Positions 51,455-59,943 of a DNA stretch of 64,000 nt are shown here, in pieces. The notes under the pieces are model-generated. The model was not told the DNA's origin and searched no databases. It saw only the letters and a list, made by a program, of their open reading frames with translations. Numbering within the stretch: position 1 is the first letter of the stretch; each line of letters starts with the position of its first letter. Location of the stretch: contig JAFQEY010000035.1 of assembly GCA_017398765.1 (NCBI GenBank), positions 1 to 64,000 of the forward strand, read 5' to 3'. The translations under genes were made by a program, and so were the position numbers. The DNA is from Akkermansia sp. (lineage in GTDB: Bacteria; Verrucomicrobiota; Verrucomicrobiia; Verrucomicrobiales; Akkermansiaceae).

Positions 51455-53869
51455 TCAAAACCCACGCGGTTCTGAGTTCATGCTTTCTGCCACCGTTGGC
51501 CAATCCACAAACTCGAAAGCTTCATTCTTTACAATTTTCTCACGGAAGGAATACACCCTCCCGGCATGATTCAGGAGCTTGATATAAGACATGCAATCTG
51601 CCGGGGTAAGCCCCAAAACACGCAGATTAGCGTAAATGTGGTAAAATTCATTTTTAATATCTGTAACAAAGATACCGGGGTCATCTGACCCTATGCACAC
51701 CGTCATCACTTCATCTCCCGGCAAGGCATGCCCCTTCAACCCCAACCACCGTAAAATGTGGTGCTGCCGCATGTCCCGATACTGGCTGATGCGCACATTG
51801 CTGACCGGCAAAGCCTCCAGCACCACATCACGCTCATTGATGAGTTTCTGCACTCTCTGCTGCAGAAGCAACAGAATTTCCGTATTCAGGAAATCCCGTT
51901 TCACCTCCACCAGCTTATCCTGTTCCGCTATGGAATCCCTATCATACAGCCAGTGGCGGAATAATTTTAACCCACATATCCCCCGCTCCTTACGAAACGT
52001 CATGGCGTACATGTCCTCCGGATCCGGCGACCAGCAATCATCGCTTGATGCGTCAAGCGCAAAGTCCAAACTCTTCGGGTCCAGACATCTCGCACTGTAA
52101 AAAGCCGAAAGAGAGTGGACATGAACATCCAAATCAGTATTCTCCCGCTTAAAAATCTTCATCGCAACATGCAGCATCGCCTGCTCGATTTTGAGAATAT
52201 CCATGTGGTTGCACTCCAGCAATAACTTCCGCACAAAAATGAGATCCAGCAACCAATCCCCCTGCCGCATTACCACCATCTCCGGCATATCCTCTCGCCA
52301 CCTATCCGGCGAGATACCAATAGCCGTGGCATGACCTATGCGATTTCCCTGCCTGAGCTCCAGAAATTCAAGTCCCTCATGAACAGCGCGTATCCCACTG
52401 ATAAGATGGTAAAAATCCTCCCCGCAATGGTAAGTTCTGTAGCTGATACCCGTCTCCCTTTCAAACAAACGAAACACCGGGGCCATCACATCTGGCGGGC
52501 ACTGCATCTCATTCCCGGCACCGTCAATACTTATCCCCACATCACACAATTGGCTTATATGCTCCACATACCACACCAAGCGCCTGCACTCCATTTCCAG
52601 CCGGCGGCGTACACCGCCATAGCGCTCCACACAGACACAATTATCATGCATCACGACCACACGGCTCGCTCTTTTCAGAAAGTGAATTGTCACGATGAAC
52701 CTGGGGGTCACCCCTGCCCTTTCCGCACAACATTCTCTCCATATCTTCTCCAGGCGCACCCCCATCCGGCAGAAAATATCCGGGCTGATGCGAATCTCAA
52801 TACATGATTTATCAGTAACAGAGCAGCGGTCCAACACCTGCCGGAACGCATTGTGATAATACACATCCAAAGAAGTTCCGAGACAGGCATAGTGCGCACG
52901 AACCTGAAAATACTCAAACCCTTTGTTTGCTTCATTCATGCGGCACAACTGCAAATAGTCATTTTGAATGAGCAAATATAAGTGCGCAAAAAACAGAATA
53001 CCCTCAATATCCTGAATATTCTTATCCACCAACTCAAACAGCGTTTCCCACAAAACCAACTCCTGCTGCGCCAGTTCATCCCCACTTACATGATGCACAC
53101 ATGCAGGGATAACTGCCGGTGCAAGACCATCATCATTCACAAAATCACGGTAAAGCTGATGCATCCGTTCAACCACCCGCGGGGCATCATTCTCATCATT
53201 CAGGCTCAACAGCTCATAACGCAGCAACCTGGCCAGCCTCATCCGCCGGCTCATCTCCGTCATGGTCAACTCCGGATGAACAGCTGTGTAAAGCACCTGC
53301 ATATTTCTCTTCTTAAACCGCATGATATGGTGCTCGTATGCCGAAAGATTATTCAACGCCTCCAACCATGAAATCTCCGGAGGCATGCAGGCATGCAAAT
53401 GCAGGTGACACTCACTCAATCCCTCGCGCTGGATGTAATCCGCCATACAAGAGGAATAGGGATGCACCGGCGTACGCCGCAAATGCATACCCTCCCGGTG
53501 CAGTACCCAGAACTTCACAGGCTGCATCGACATCCGACCTCTTAAATTTTGCCAACGGGCAAAGATTTCATGAGAACGAATGTAAAGGTGCCTGTTGCGC
53601 ACACACAGGTACTCATTGCCCACAAAATCAAGAGCACTCAGAAGAATGTGCACAGATTCCTCACAAAACTTCCGCCAACGCTGAACAAACACATGCCGGG
53701 GGCGGCGCGAATCATGTTGCAGACTCGCCACTTCCGCCCATTCCTGCCAGAAATCATGCGGCGTTTTTCTTCCCGTAAAAAACTCCTTATAATAATCTTT
53801 CCGCAACAAAGCATTGGTTGCGACGGGGTTGGACAACAGGAATACGGATAAGGTTGAAATAATGGACAT
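51455..53869 (-). CDS. rdrB: RADAR system adenosine deaminase RdrB
   Basis: 804 residues. A long, diverged adenosine deaminase: HLHLHA (155-160) for the metal site, SIDGAGNE (447-454), HCGEDF (481-486), RIGHA (510-514), SNVRIS (690-695) and GSDDPG (727-732), the order of the deaminase family but spread over a protein about twice normal length, as in RdrB. In characterised systems RdrB forms a large assembly that deaminates adenosine or ATP upon phage infection. It follows rdrA by 25 bases. Assignment rests on these motifs and the RdrA partner. Confidence 0.88.
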   Translation of the reverse strand: MSIISTLSVFLLSNPVATNALLRKDYYKEFFTGRKTPHDFWQEWAEVASLQHDSRRPRHVFVQRWRKFCEESVHILLSALDFVGNEYLCVRNRHLYIRSHEIFARWQNLRGRMSMQPVKFWVLHREGMHLRRTPVHPYSSCMADYIQREGLSECHLHLHACMPPEISWLEALNNLSAYEHHIMRFKKRNMQVLYTAVHPELTMTEMSRRMRLARLLRYELLSLNDENDAPRVVERMHQLYRDFVNDDGLAPAVIPACVHHVSGDELAQQELVLWETLFELVDKNIQDIEGILFFAHLYLLIQNDYLQLCRMNEANKGFEYFQVRAHYACLGTSLDVYYHNAFRQVLDRCSVTDKSCIEIRISPDIFCRMGVRLEKIWRECCAERAGVTPRFIVTIHFLKRASRVVVMHDNCVCVERYGGVRRRLEMECRRLVWYVEHISQLCDVGISIDGAGNEMQCPPDVMAPVFRLFERETGISYRTYHCGEDFYHLISGIRAVHEGLEFLELRQGNRIGHATAIGISPDRWREDMPEMVVMRQGDWLLDLIFVRKLLLECNHMDILKIEQAMLHVAMKIFKRENTDLDVHVHSLSAFYSARCLDPKSLDFALDASSDDCWSPDPEDMYAMTFRKERGICGLKLFRHWLYDRDSIAEQDKLVEVKRDFLNTEILLLLQQRVQKLINERDVVLEALPVSNVRISQYRDMRQHHILRWLGLKGHALPGDEVMTVCIGSDDPGIFVTDIKNEFYHIYANLRVLGLTPADCMSYIKLLNHAGRVYSFREKIVKNEAFEFVDWPTVAESMNSEPRGF

Positions 53870-53894
53870 ATACCTGTATTATTTCGTCTCAGCC

Positions 53895-56276
53895 TCAATC
53901 AGCGTCAGGATTTCCCGCCGTCGAAATATTTACAGCACTCATCAAAGCGGCAAGCTTCTCCGGCGGTGTAACAATGGATTTATACAACGGGAAATCGATT
54001 AAGGGCAATGCTTCAAGGTTGTTTTCAATCACTAATGAATCATATAATGCATTATCAAAGGCTATCAGATACTTTTCGATGAGCGTATCCGCACGCACCA
54101 AATCATCACATTTGACAGCACGTATTCTGGCAGACTCTGTCACCTCTCCGCACTTGCGCATAAAGCATTCCCAACACATGTACAGTGACTGTGTACTATA
54201 ACGCAATTCTTCCGTGTAACTCAAATTTTTAATAATTTCCTTCACCACTCCCTTGCATGCCGACAAACTGCGCAGATGCAGCACGAATCGATACACCAGA
54301 ATCTCCTTATTATCATAAGATTGAAGCTCTTCCATTGCGGACAGCTTTGGAGCCAGTTTCCGGAATTTTTCAGCATCTCGAATATCCACGGTTATTTCCT
54401 TGAATTCGAATAGAATATCTTCCACCATGGTATCCGTTGCATCCGGCGCGCATGCCATCAGCCGCTGAATCGTCGCAAGTATATTATAAATGGATAAACA
54501 ACTTACACTCAATTCATCTATCCTGGAGCGACTCAACAAATGGTATACAGCCAGAAAATACATGATATTGTCGAGAATCGGTTCATTCAACACCGTCTCC
54601 ATCAGCTGCAGCATAAAATCATCAAAAGAAACACGCTCTATGCCTAAATTGCAGTTTTTGTACGCCTGACTGAATACCGGCATGACTCCATAGGCAAACG
54701 GTCTGGTTTCCCTATCTTTCCGATTATTCATGTGCAGCATGATATCAGTACACTCCGCGCCTATCCGCTGCACTGAGGTTACGCTCAAATGATTCACCAG
54801 CACGTCGCTGTGTCCCTCATATTCACCATACTTATTGTAATACGGGAAAATGTTCAGAATGCAGGCTATAATATCTGAACGACGGTTCACCAGACGGTAA
54901 AACTCAGCAGATAGATAAAAGGAAACCATCTGTAACAAATCATCACCCATCCCTGGTCGCATACACAATCCGCACAACCCCTGTTTCAGATGCTGAATAT
55001 GCAGCAGAATGAAGCGCAACAGACCATAGGGTGCGTTGCGGCGCACGGCGTTCACCTCCACCCCATATTTAATCAATGCATGAGACACAACGTGCTGTAC
55101 ACCATCGCAAAAAAACAGCATGTTGTTTTTTTGAGCCTCAGCACATAAATTCATGTGCCGAACCCAATACGCCAGTAATTGCAACGCACTCCGAACAGAT
55201 AACAGCGACAGGAATCTTGTTATCGCTTCTCCGTCATCTACCACCTTGAGCTCTTCCAATTGTTTTATGAACTCTTTGATACCAATGGCTTGAAATTTTG
55301 GCTTACCATGGTGCTTAATTTGCGGGTTTTTGCTCAATATCCCGCCGAAATCCGACAAAACAATGCGATTCTCTGCCGGAAACAGCTTGATGATGTATTG
55401 TTCCTCCAGATTATCCAACAAATGTATGATTTGACTTTTTCGCTCCTCATCATAATCCAGAGAATATTTGCCGAAATGCCTCATCTGCATCCCACGCACC
55501 ACCATTGTGTACAATTTTTGATCTCCGGCAAACACATACACCATACGTGGTGTTAAAAGATATTTCCGAACCGTTTCAAACACCTCACTGCATTTGTTGA
55601 AATTCATATCCCCATCATCTACCGTAACAAGTAGTGCATCCACCCCCAGCAACTTGCACAAACTATCCACCAACTCCGCAAACTTTGCCTTCAAATGTGC
55701 CCCGCTTATGCATTCTACTATGCTGTCCTGAACAAAAAACTCTGCATCTGACAAATGCTCTATATTTTCTGTTTTCTTCGCAATCAACGCCAAACCCCTG
55801 GACATTTTGTGAAGCGTATCATAGACCTTCTTCCTCTCAAATTTGTAATCATTCCTATAACAATCTCCCTTTGTTGACTCGTTCAGGCATTTCTGCACAT
55901 GTCCCAGTAAATGAATAAAGAAACTCTCCGCGTCTGACAATTCCGTTGGATCAATGCTCGCCAGCAGACGCATCTTCACATCATGATTTTTATTACACAG
56001 GGCGTCTTGCAAGGCAAACAAAATTGTGCTTTTACCGGATCCTCTTCCGCCATTAACAAAATAACACGGCTTATGCACATAGGTCACAACATCCTTATTT
56101 CTTATATGGCTGACATTTGTGCTGGTCTTCCGAATAATCTGTTCCTTAAAATCGTTAAACGTATCCGCATAGAACAGCCTTTCTTCCGGCAGTGCCCCGG
56201 TTTTCTCCAGTTCATCCAAATCTATAACAAGAGTTTCTTCCTTTTCCATGGCAGTCAAGTATATCCTTTTATTCAT
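53895..56276 (-). CDS. rdrA: RADAR system ATPase RdrA
   Basis: 793 residues, large P-loop NTPase: Walker A GGRGSGKST (76-84) and Walker B LLVTVDDGD (215-223), then a long helical C-terminal region. Together with the deaminase-like neighbour this is the RdrA-RdrB pair of RADAR. It is upstream of rdrB, 25 bases apart, with an AGGAG Shine-Dalgarno site 7-8 bases before the ATG, unusual for this genome. Base composition is visibly more A/T-rich than the surrounding core genes, consistent with transfer. No accessory rdrC/rdrD is seen. Confidence 0.88.
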   Translation of the reverse strand: MNKRIYLTAMEKEETLVIDLDELEKTGALPEERLFYADTFNDFKEQIIRKTSTNVSHIRNKDVVTYVHKPCYFVNGGRGSGKSTILFALQDALCNKNHDVKMRLLASIDPTELSDAESFFIHLLGHVQKCLNESTKGDCYRNDYKFERKKVYDTLHKMSRGLALIAKKTENIEHLSDAEFFVQDSIVECISGAHLKAKFAELVDSLCKLLGVDALLVTVDDGDMNFNKCSEVFETVRKYLLTPRMVYVFAGDQKLYTMVVRGMQMRHFGKYSLDYDEERKSQIIHLLDNLEEQYIIKLFPAENRIVLSDFGGILSKNPQIKHHGKPKFQAIGIKEFIKQLEELKVVDDGEAITRFLSLLSVRSALQLLAYWVRHMNLCAEAQKNNMLFFCDGVQHVVSHALIKYGVEVNAVRRNAPYGLLRFILLHIQHLKQGLCGLCMRPGMGDDLLQMVSFYLSAEFYRLVNRRSDIIACILNIFPYYNKYGEYEGHSDVLVNHLSVTSVQRIGAECTDIMLHMNNRKDRETRPFAYGVMPVFSQAYKNCNLGIERVSFDDFMLQLMETVLNEPILDNIMYFLAVYHLLSRSRIDELSVSCLSIYNILATIQRLMACAPDATDTMVEDILFEFKEITVDIRDAEKFRKLAPKLSAMEELQSYDNKEILVYRFVLHLRSLSACKGVVKEIIKNLSYTEELRYSTQSLYMCWECFMRKCGEVTESARIRAVKCDDLVRADTLIEKYLIAFDNALYDSLVIENNLEALPLIDFPLYKSIVTPPEKLAALMSAVNISTAGNPDAD

Positions 56277-56370
56277 GATGATACTCCTTGACCACTGATT
56301 GTCAACCTATTTTTAACCGTTTGATTCTTAGATGCCTGCTAAACTCTAAGCACACTCACCATACAACTTT

Positions 56371-56410
56371 CTAACAAATATAATTTCATAAAATTAACTA
56401 CATTTGTTAG
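56371..56410 (-). promoter_or_regulatory. Inverted repeat upstream of rdrA
   Basis: Perfect 9-bp arms CTAACAAAT and ATTTGTTAG separated by 22 AT-rich bases, about 95 bases upstream of the rdrA start. It could be a regulator site or a stem in a long leader. Confidence 0.55.
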
Positions 56411-56463
56411 TTATTCGCAATCGGATTATTTTTAATAAGTTTCGCAGAGAATATATTTTAACG

Positions 56464-56501
56464 GAAAAAAAGCGGCACTCGCCAAGAGCAACGAGCACCG
56501 C
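56464..56501 (-). terminator. Terminator of the 56536 U32 gene
   Basis: Minus-strand GCGGTGCTCG pairs with CGAGTGCCGC, followed by seven T. Confidence 0.9.
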
Positions 56502-56535
56502 GAAAGCACAGAAATGGGAGCCCACCGCAGGAAAC

Positions 56536-57795
56536 TCAGCTGAGTTTTCTGCGGGTGACCAGATAAACCTTGTCACCATGGCGAACTTTTTGCGGCACGG
56601 CGATGAGTGCGGTAGCCCCCTTGGGAGCGGTGGGGACAATTTGCGTCACCCCCTGCTCATCATCACAGCGAACCTCGGAAACAAGCACACGCACAATACC
56701 GGTGGTACAACCGGTAATCTCAATCTTATCACCGGGAGAAAGGGGTTCGGCCTCCAGCCGGATTTCCGCCACACCGGCTTTGGCATACCAACGCATCACG
56801 CGGCCCAAATGCCGCCGCTGCTCCAAGGCAAGGCTGTTGGAACAACCACTCCAAGTATCCCACTCCTCACCCAGGTAATATCCCCCATGCCAGAAGTGGC
56901 GGTTGAACACATGCAGCAGCCGCTCCTCCCAAGCGGCGACTTTCTCCGGGCTCCAGGTTCCGGCAGCACAATCAGACACCGCCTCCTTATACACCTGAGT
57001 CACAGTGGAAACATACGCCTCCGAGCGGCCTCGCCCCTCCAGCTTAAAGACGGAAACACCCGCCTCTACCAGCTGGTCAACCACGCGTATGGTGCAGATA
57101 TCCTTCGGGGACATGATATATTGGTTATCGATATCCATCTCAAACCCGGTTTCCGTGTCCGTAACACGGTATTTACGGCGGCAGAGCTGGAAGCACTGCC
57201 CGCGGTTCGCACTGCGGTTGTATGCCGCAAGACTCATACCACATTTGCCGGAAATACCAATGCAGAGCGCACCATGGGCAAAAATTTCGATACGCACCGG
57301 CTTCCCGGACGGGCCGGTAATGTTTTCCCTGCGGATGGTATCAATAATATGGCGAATCTGGCTGAGCTTCAGCTCACGCGCCAGCACCATCACATCTGCA
57401 TAAGCAGCAAAGAAACGCACTGCACCCACGTTGCACACATTGGCCTGTACTGAGATATGAACCTCCAAACCTATGCTGTGAGCGTAAGAAATGACAGACA
57501 AATCTGCCGCAATCACAGCATCCACCCCGGCAGCTTTGGCCGCCAGCAGCAACTGCTGCATGGCCTCCAGCTCCTCATCATAGATAATGACATTGCAGGT
57601 CAGATAAGCCTTTGCACCACAGGCGTGGCAAAGGCGCGCCACCTTCGGCAAATCCTCCGGCTGAAAATTGACTGTAGAGCGGGCCCGCATATTGAACACA
57701 CCCACCCCGAAATACACACTGTCCGCACCGGCGCGCAACGCTGCCGCCAATGATTCATACGACCCGGCCGGTGCCATAATCTCCAATTCCTGCAT
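56536..57795 (-). CDS. U32 peptidase-family protein, short form (TrhP/YegQ-like)
   Basis: 419 residues. The U32 core starts ELEIMAPAGSYESLAAALRAGADSVYFG and has the signature IEIFAHGALCIGISGKCGMS, plus the Cys set SANRGQCFQLCRRKY used for Fe-S binding. The C-terminal beta domain (AEIRLEAEPLSPGDKIEITG) is typical of the short form. TrhP (YegQ) makes 5-hydroxyuridine in tRNA wobble positions; a paralog of the long U32 gene at 24118-26574. The ATG at 57795 was chosen over one 12 codons earlier because the family begins at this point. Confidence 0.85.
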   Translation of the reverse strand: MQELEIMAPAGSYESLAAALRAGADSVYFGVGVFNMRARSTVNFQPEDLPKVARLCHACGAKAYLTCNVIIYDEELEAMQQLLLAAKAAGVDAVIAADLSVISYAHSIGLEVHISVQANVCNVGAVRFFAAYADVMVLARELKLSQIRHIIDTIRRENITGPSGKPVRIEIFAHGALCIGISGKCGMSLAAYNRSANRGQCFQLCRRKYRVTDTETGFEMDIDNQYIMSPKDICTIRVVDQLVEAGVSVFKLEGRGRSEAYVSTVTQVYKEAVSDCAAGTWSPEKVAAWEERLLHVFNRHFWHGGYYLGEEWDTWSGCSNSLALEQRRHLGRVMRWYAKAGVAEIRLEAEPLSPGDKIEITGCTTGIVRVLVSEVRCDDEQGVTQIVPTAPKGATALIAVPQKVRHGDKVYLVTRRKLS

Positions 57796-57896
57796 GCGCG
57801 GGAGTGTAGCTCGTATTCCACATCCGGTCAAGACATTTCAGCACTTATCGCTCACCGAAGATTGCCGCGATTAAAAATTTTAAAAAAAATTTGAAC

Positions 57897-58045
57897 GAAT
57901 TCCCACGCCTCCATGTCCACACATTCAGATATCCCGCGAGCGTGGGTTCACCCCCACAAAGAGTGCAGGTGTTCTTTTTCATGTAGTTTCAGAGTTGATT
58001 GTGCAATAACGGGCATCGGGAGATGCCCGTTATTGTTTTATTATA
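57897..58045 (+). ncRNA. Candidate small RNA ending at an intrinsic terminator
   Basis: A perfect 13-bp terminator stem (arms AATAACGGGCATC and GATGCCCGTTATT, 58005-58034) followed by GTTTTATTATATT lies in the intergenic region upstream of tRNA-Arg, with no gene to terminate on the plus strand. Upstream, CCCACGC (57902-57908) can pair with GCGTGGG (57940-57946). The start (about 57897) is inferred from a weak promoter (TTGCCG, 17 bases, AAAAAT). The terminator is well supported; the RNA identity is not. Confidence 0.45.
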
Positions 58046-58172
58046 TTCTACCACCAACAACACACGGCATGATTTACCCGAAATATCCCCGACATATAGC
58101 CTGCACCGCCCCGGCTGATTCACCACCAGAACCCGTTTTTGACTCTTTTTTTCAAAAAAATTAAAAAAAAGC

Positions 58173-58200
58173 TTGACTCTCACAAAAACCCTGCTATAAT
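58173..58200 (+). promoter_or_regulatory. Promoter of tRNA-Arg
   Basis: TTGACT (58173-58178), 16-base spacer, TATAAT (58195-58200). Confidence 0.8.
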
Positions 58201-58238
58201 TCGCTCACCGCAACACAACGCGGCAAAAAAAAGAAAAC

Positions 58239-58312
58239 GCGCCTGTAGCTCAATTGGATAGAGCATCTGACTACGGATCAGAAGGTTTGGGGTTCGAATC
58301 CCTACGGGCGTG
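58239..58312 (+). tRNA. tRNA-Arg (anticodon ACG)
   Basis: Complete cloverleaf: acceptor GCGCCTG/CGGGCGT, D-arm TAGCTCAATTGGATAGAGC, anticodon stem TCTGA/TCAGA with loop CTACGGA (anticodon ACG), T-arm GGGTTCGAATCCC, discriminator G. The 3' CCA is not encoded. It reads CGN codons, with A34 probably edited to inosine. Confidence 0.93.
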
Positions 58313-58343
58313 CTACTTCTTAAATAATCTTAAAAACAAAAAG

Positions 58344-58376
58344 AGTCGGTTTTCTTGAACGAAGCCGGCTTTTTTG
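58344..58376 (+). terminator. Terminator of tRNA-Arg
   Basis: GTCGGTTTTC pairs with GAAGCCGGC (with G-U pairs), followed by TTTTTT. Confidence 0.7.
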
Positions 58377-58407
58377 TTCTCTAAGCATAAAAAGAAGCAT
58401 ACTGCAC

Positions 58408-58765
58408 GGGGGCGTCCCGGTTTCGACTGAACATTAGAGACGCCGGCTGCATGTGGAGGTTGATCGGCTGGCCTCCTTAAAAGCCGCTCAAAAGATTAAG
58501 TGCCTATTCTGATAACGAATACGCCATGGCTGCGTAACATACGCGCCGGATCCGATTCCTGACGCCTGCTGGGGATGACGATCTTAGCTTAGCAGGCAGG
58601 TGCCGCGTGGGGGAACCGCGCGCGGCATGACACCCACAGGTTCCTGGCCAGAGTGGAAGGCTGACGCGGAGCGGACCACCGGTAAGATGCAGCAATCCGC
58701 GTCTGAACATGGAGATGCTTGCGTCAACAGTGTCCAGGACAGGGGTTCAATTCCCCTCGCCTCCA
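58408..58765 (+). ncRNA. ssrA: tmRNA
   Basis: Starts GGGGGCGTCCCGGTTTCGAC and ends with the T-arm GGGGTTCAATTCCCC and CGCCTCCA, so the tRNA-like acceptor stem closes; CCA is not encoded. The tag open frame begins at GCC 58502 and reads AYSDNEYAMAA before TAA (58535-58537), the hydrophobic AA end being a protease tag. A promoter (TTGTTC 58374-58379, 18 bases, CATACT 58398-58403) precedes it. It rescues stalled ribosomes. Confidence 0.95.
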
Positions 58766-58884
58766 GCGTTAGAATAATGAGAAATCCCGCGTAAAGTGTC
58801 GACTTTGCGCGGGATTTTGTTTACAATACCGGGGATTCCAGGGGAAAGTATTTTGCAAGTTTGTTACAAGTTTCTTTACAACTT

Positions 58885-59217
58885 ATGAAGATGTTTGATG
58901 GGCAGGTTTCGATTAATAAGGCGGATAATTCTCCGTTCTGGATGGTGAGTTTCCGGTCGGCTGATGGGAAGCAGAAGAGGCGTAGTACTAAGGTGCCGGT
59001 GGCGGGTGGGTTGTTCCAGGGGAAGAGGCACAGTTTGCATAGTAAGTCATTCCATTCTATCCGGGCGACGGCTGCGACGTTTTTGCAGTCAGCGGGGGTG
59101 GCTCAGGGTATGGCAATAAAGTTGGTGGGGCATGATTCGGAGTCGATTCATGAGGTGTATGTGAAGCCGGATGCGGAGTTACTGCGCCGGGCGGCGGAGG
59201 TGCTGCCGGAGATTTGA
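58885..59217 (+). pseudogene. Internally deleted tyrosine recombinase (integrase) at the tmRNA 3' end
   Basis: 110 residues. The N-terminus (MKMFDGQVSINKADNSPFWM) reads like the start of a phage/ICE integrase, then after GGLFQG it jumps directly to the catalytic C-terminus: HSIRATAATFLQSAGV (Box II-like His/Arg), LVGH and the Tyr nucleophile in EVYVKP. About 250-300 residues between these, including the first catalytic Arg, are missing, so it cannot be active. Its position 120 bases after the tmRNA end fits an element that integrated at ssrA. An earlier TTG start at 58861 is also in frame. Confidence 0.82.
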
Positions 59218-59349
59218 GAAGTACGATTTACGAATTACGAGGGACGAAGTGGAATAATGGCGGGCTTTGCCCGCGTGGTTATTCGTGTTGCATGGCGTCT
59301 GCGCTGTATTATCGGCTCATTTAGCTGATGTTTAGCTGTGATTGGCCGA
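59218..59349. other. Non-coding stretch after the integrase remnant
   Basis: No gene is seen. TTATCGGC and GCCGATAA at about 59314-59352 are reverse complements around AGCT repeats, so on the minus strand they form a further hairpin directly after the small RNA of 59350-59462. Confidence 0.4.
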
Positions 59350-59462
59350 TAAAGACGAACGCTCGCAGGTGCGGAGGCTGCGAGCGTTCAGAAAATCAAT
59401 CGGGGGCGATTGATGGTGGCAAGCTTCACCGTTGACGGCGGTTTGGCTTGCTTGGATGTACT
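59350..59462 (-). ncRNA. Candidate small RNA downstream of the integrase remnant
   Basis: A consensus-like promoter (59469-59497) predicts a start near 59462. The transcript has three stacked hairpins: GCAAGC/GCTTGC enclosing ACCGCCG/CGGT, ATCAATCG/CGATTGAT, and a perfect 12-bp stem (arms starting GAACGCTCGCAG, 59357-59368 and 59378-59389) followed by GTCTTTATC, a modest terminator. No reading frame fits. It does not match 4.5S, 6S or riboswitch motifs I know. Confidence 0.6.
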
Positions 59463-59468
59463 GACCTT

Positions 59469-59497
59469 AGATAAGCAGGTTTCGGTGGGAATGTCAA
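59469..59497 (-). promoter_or_regulatory. Promoter of the candidate small RNA
   Basis: Minus-strand TTGACA (59497-59492), 17-base spacer, TTATCT (59474-59469). Confidence 0.8.
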
Positions 59498-59539
59498 GCG
59501 AATTCTGATTTTTTTTGCCCGAATACAGGGAAGATACAA

Positions 59540-59565
59540 GAGCCCGCCCCCGAAAGGGCGGGCTC
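59540..59565 (-). terminator. Hairpin after the 28-residue peptide frame
   Basis: Perfect 10-bp GC-rich stem GAGCCCGCCC/GGGCGGGCTC, then TTGTATCTT on the minus strand. Confidence 0.7.
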
Positions 59566-59576
59566 AGGGCTACGCA

Positions 59577-59663
59577 CTATTGCTTGTCGAATAGCTTTCT
59601 TGCGAAAACCAGACTACCCAGCAAGTAGTACGTGGCTTTCACTATACAAATGAGTACATCCAT
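59577..59663 (-). CDS. Candidate 28-residue membrane peptide
   Basis: A short frame from ATG 59663. The product begins MDVLICIVKATYYLLG and ends with the charged ARKLFDKQ: one hydrophobic helix and a basic tail, the layout of small membrane peptides such as type I toxins. A strong hairpin (59540-59565) follows 11 bases after the stop and a small-RNA promoter lies just beyond. No Shine-Dalgarno site or good promoter is seen, so this is speculative. Confidence 0.35.
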   Translation of the reverse strand: MDVLICIVKATYYLLGSLVFARKLFDKQ

Positions 59664-59943
59664 ATACGGTTTTTGTATAATGTGGGTTGATAAGGCGCAG
59701 GGTGTCAGTCTGTGCCGGGCGGATGCCCGCTCGCCGGGGGATTTGCTGCACCTTTCGGCGCACCGGGAGCGGGTGGATTGTAGCAGGTAGCAGGTGGATG
59801 TGCAAGGTGTGGTGTGTGTTATGCCGTAGTTATTCGAGTTGCATTGCTAAGATGGTGCATGGGTGGTTGCCGGTGCATTGGATGCCGATGTAGGGCATGC
59901 GGAATAGGCATACAAGGATAAATCTTGCCATTTGATAACATGT

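Noticed and set aside
58600-58794. Short plus-strand coding frame inside tmRNA
   Set aside because: It overlaps the tmRNA pseudoknot and tRNA-like end and has no independent support.
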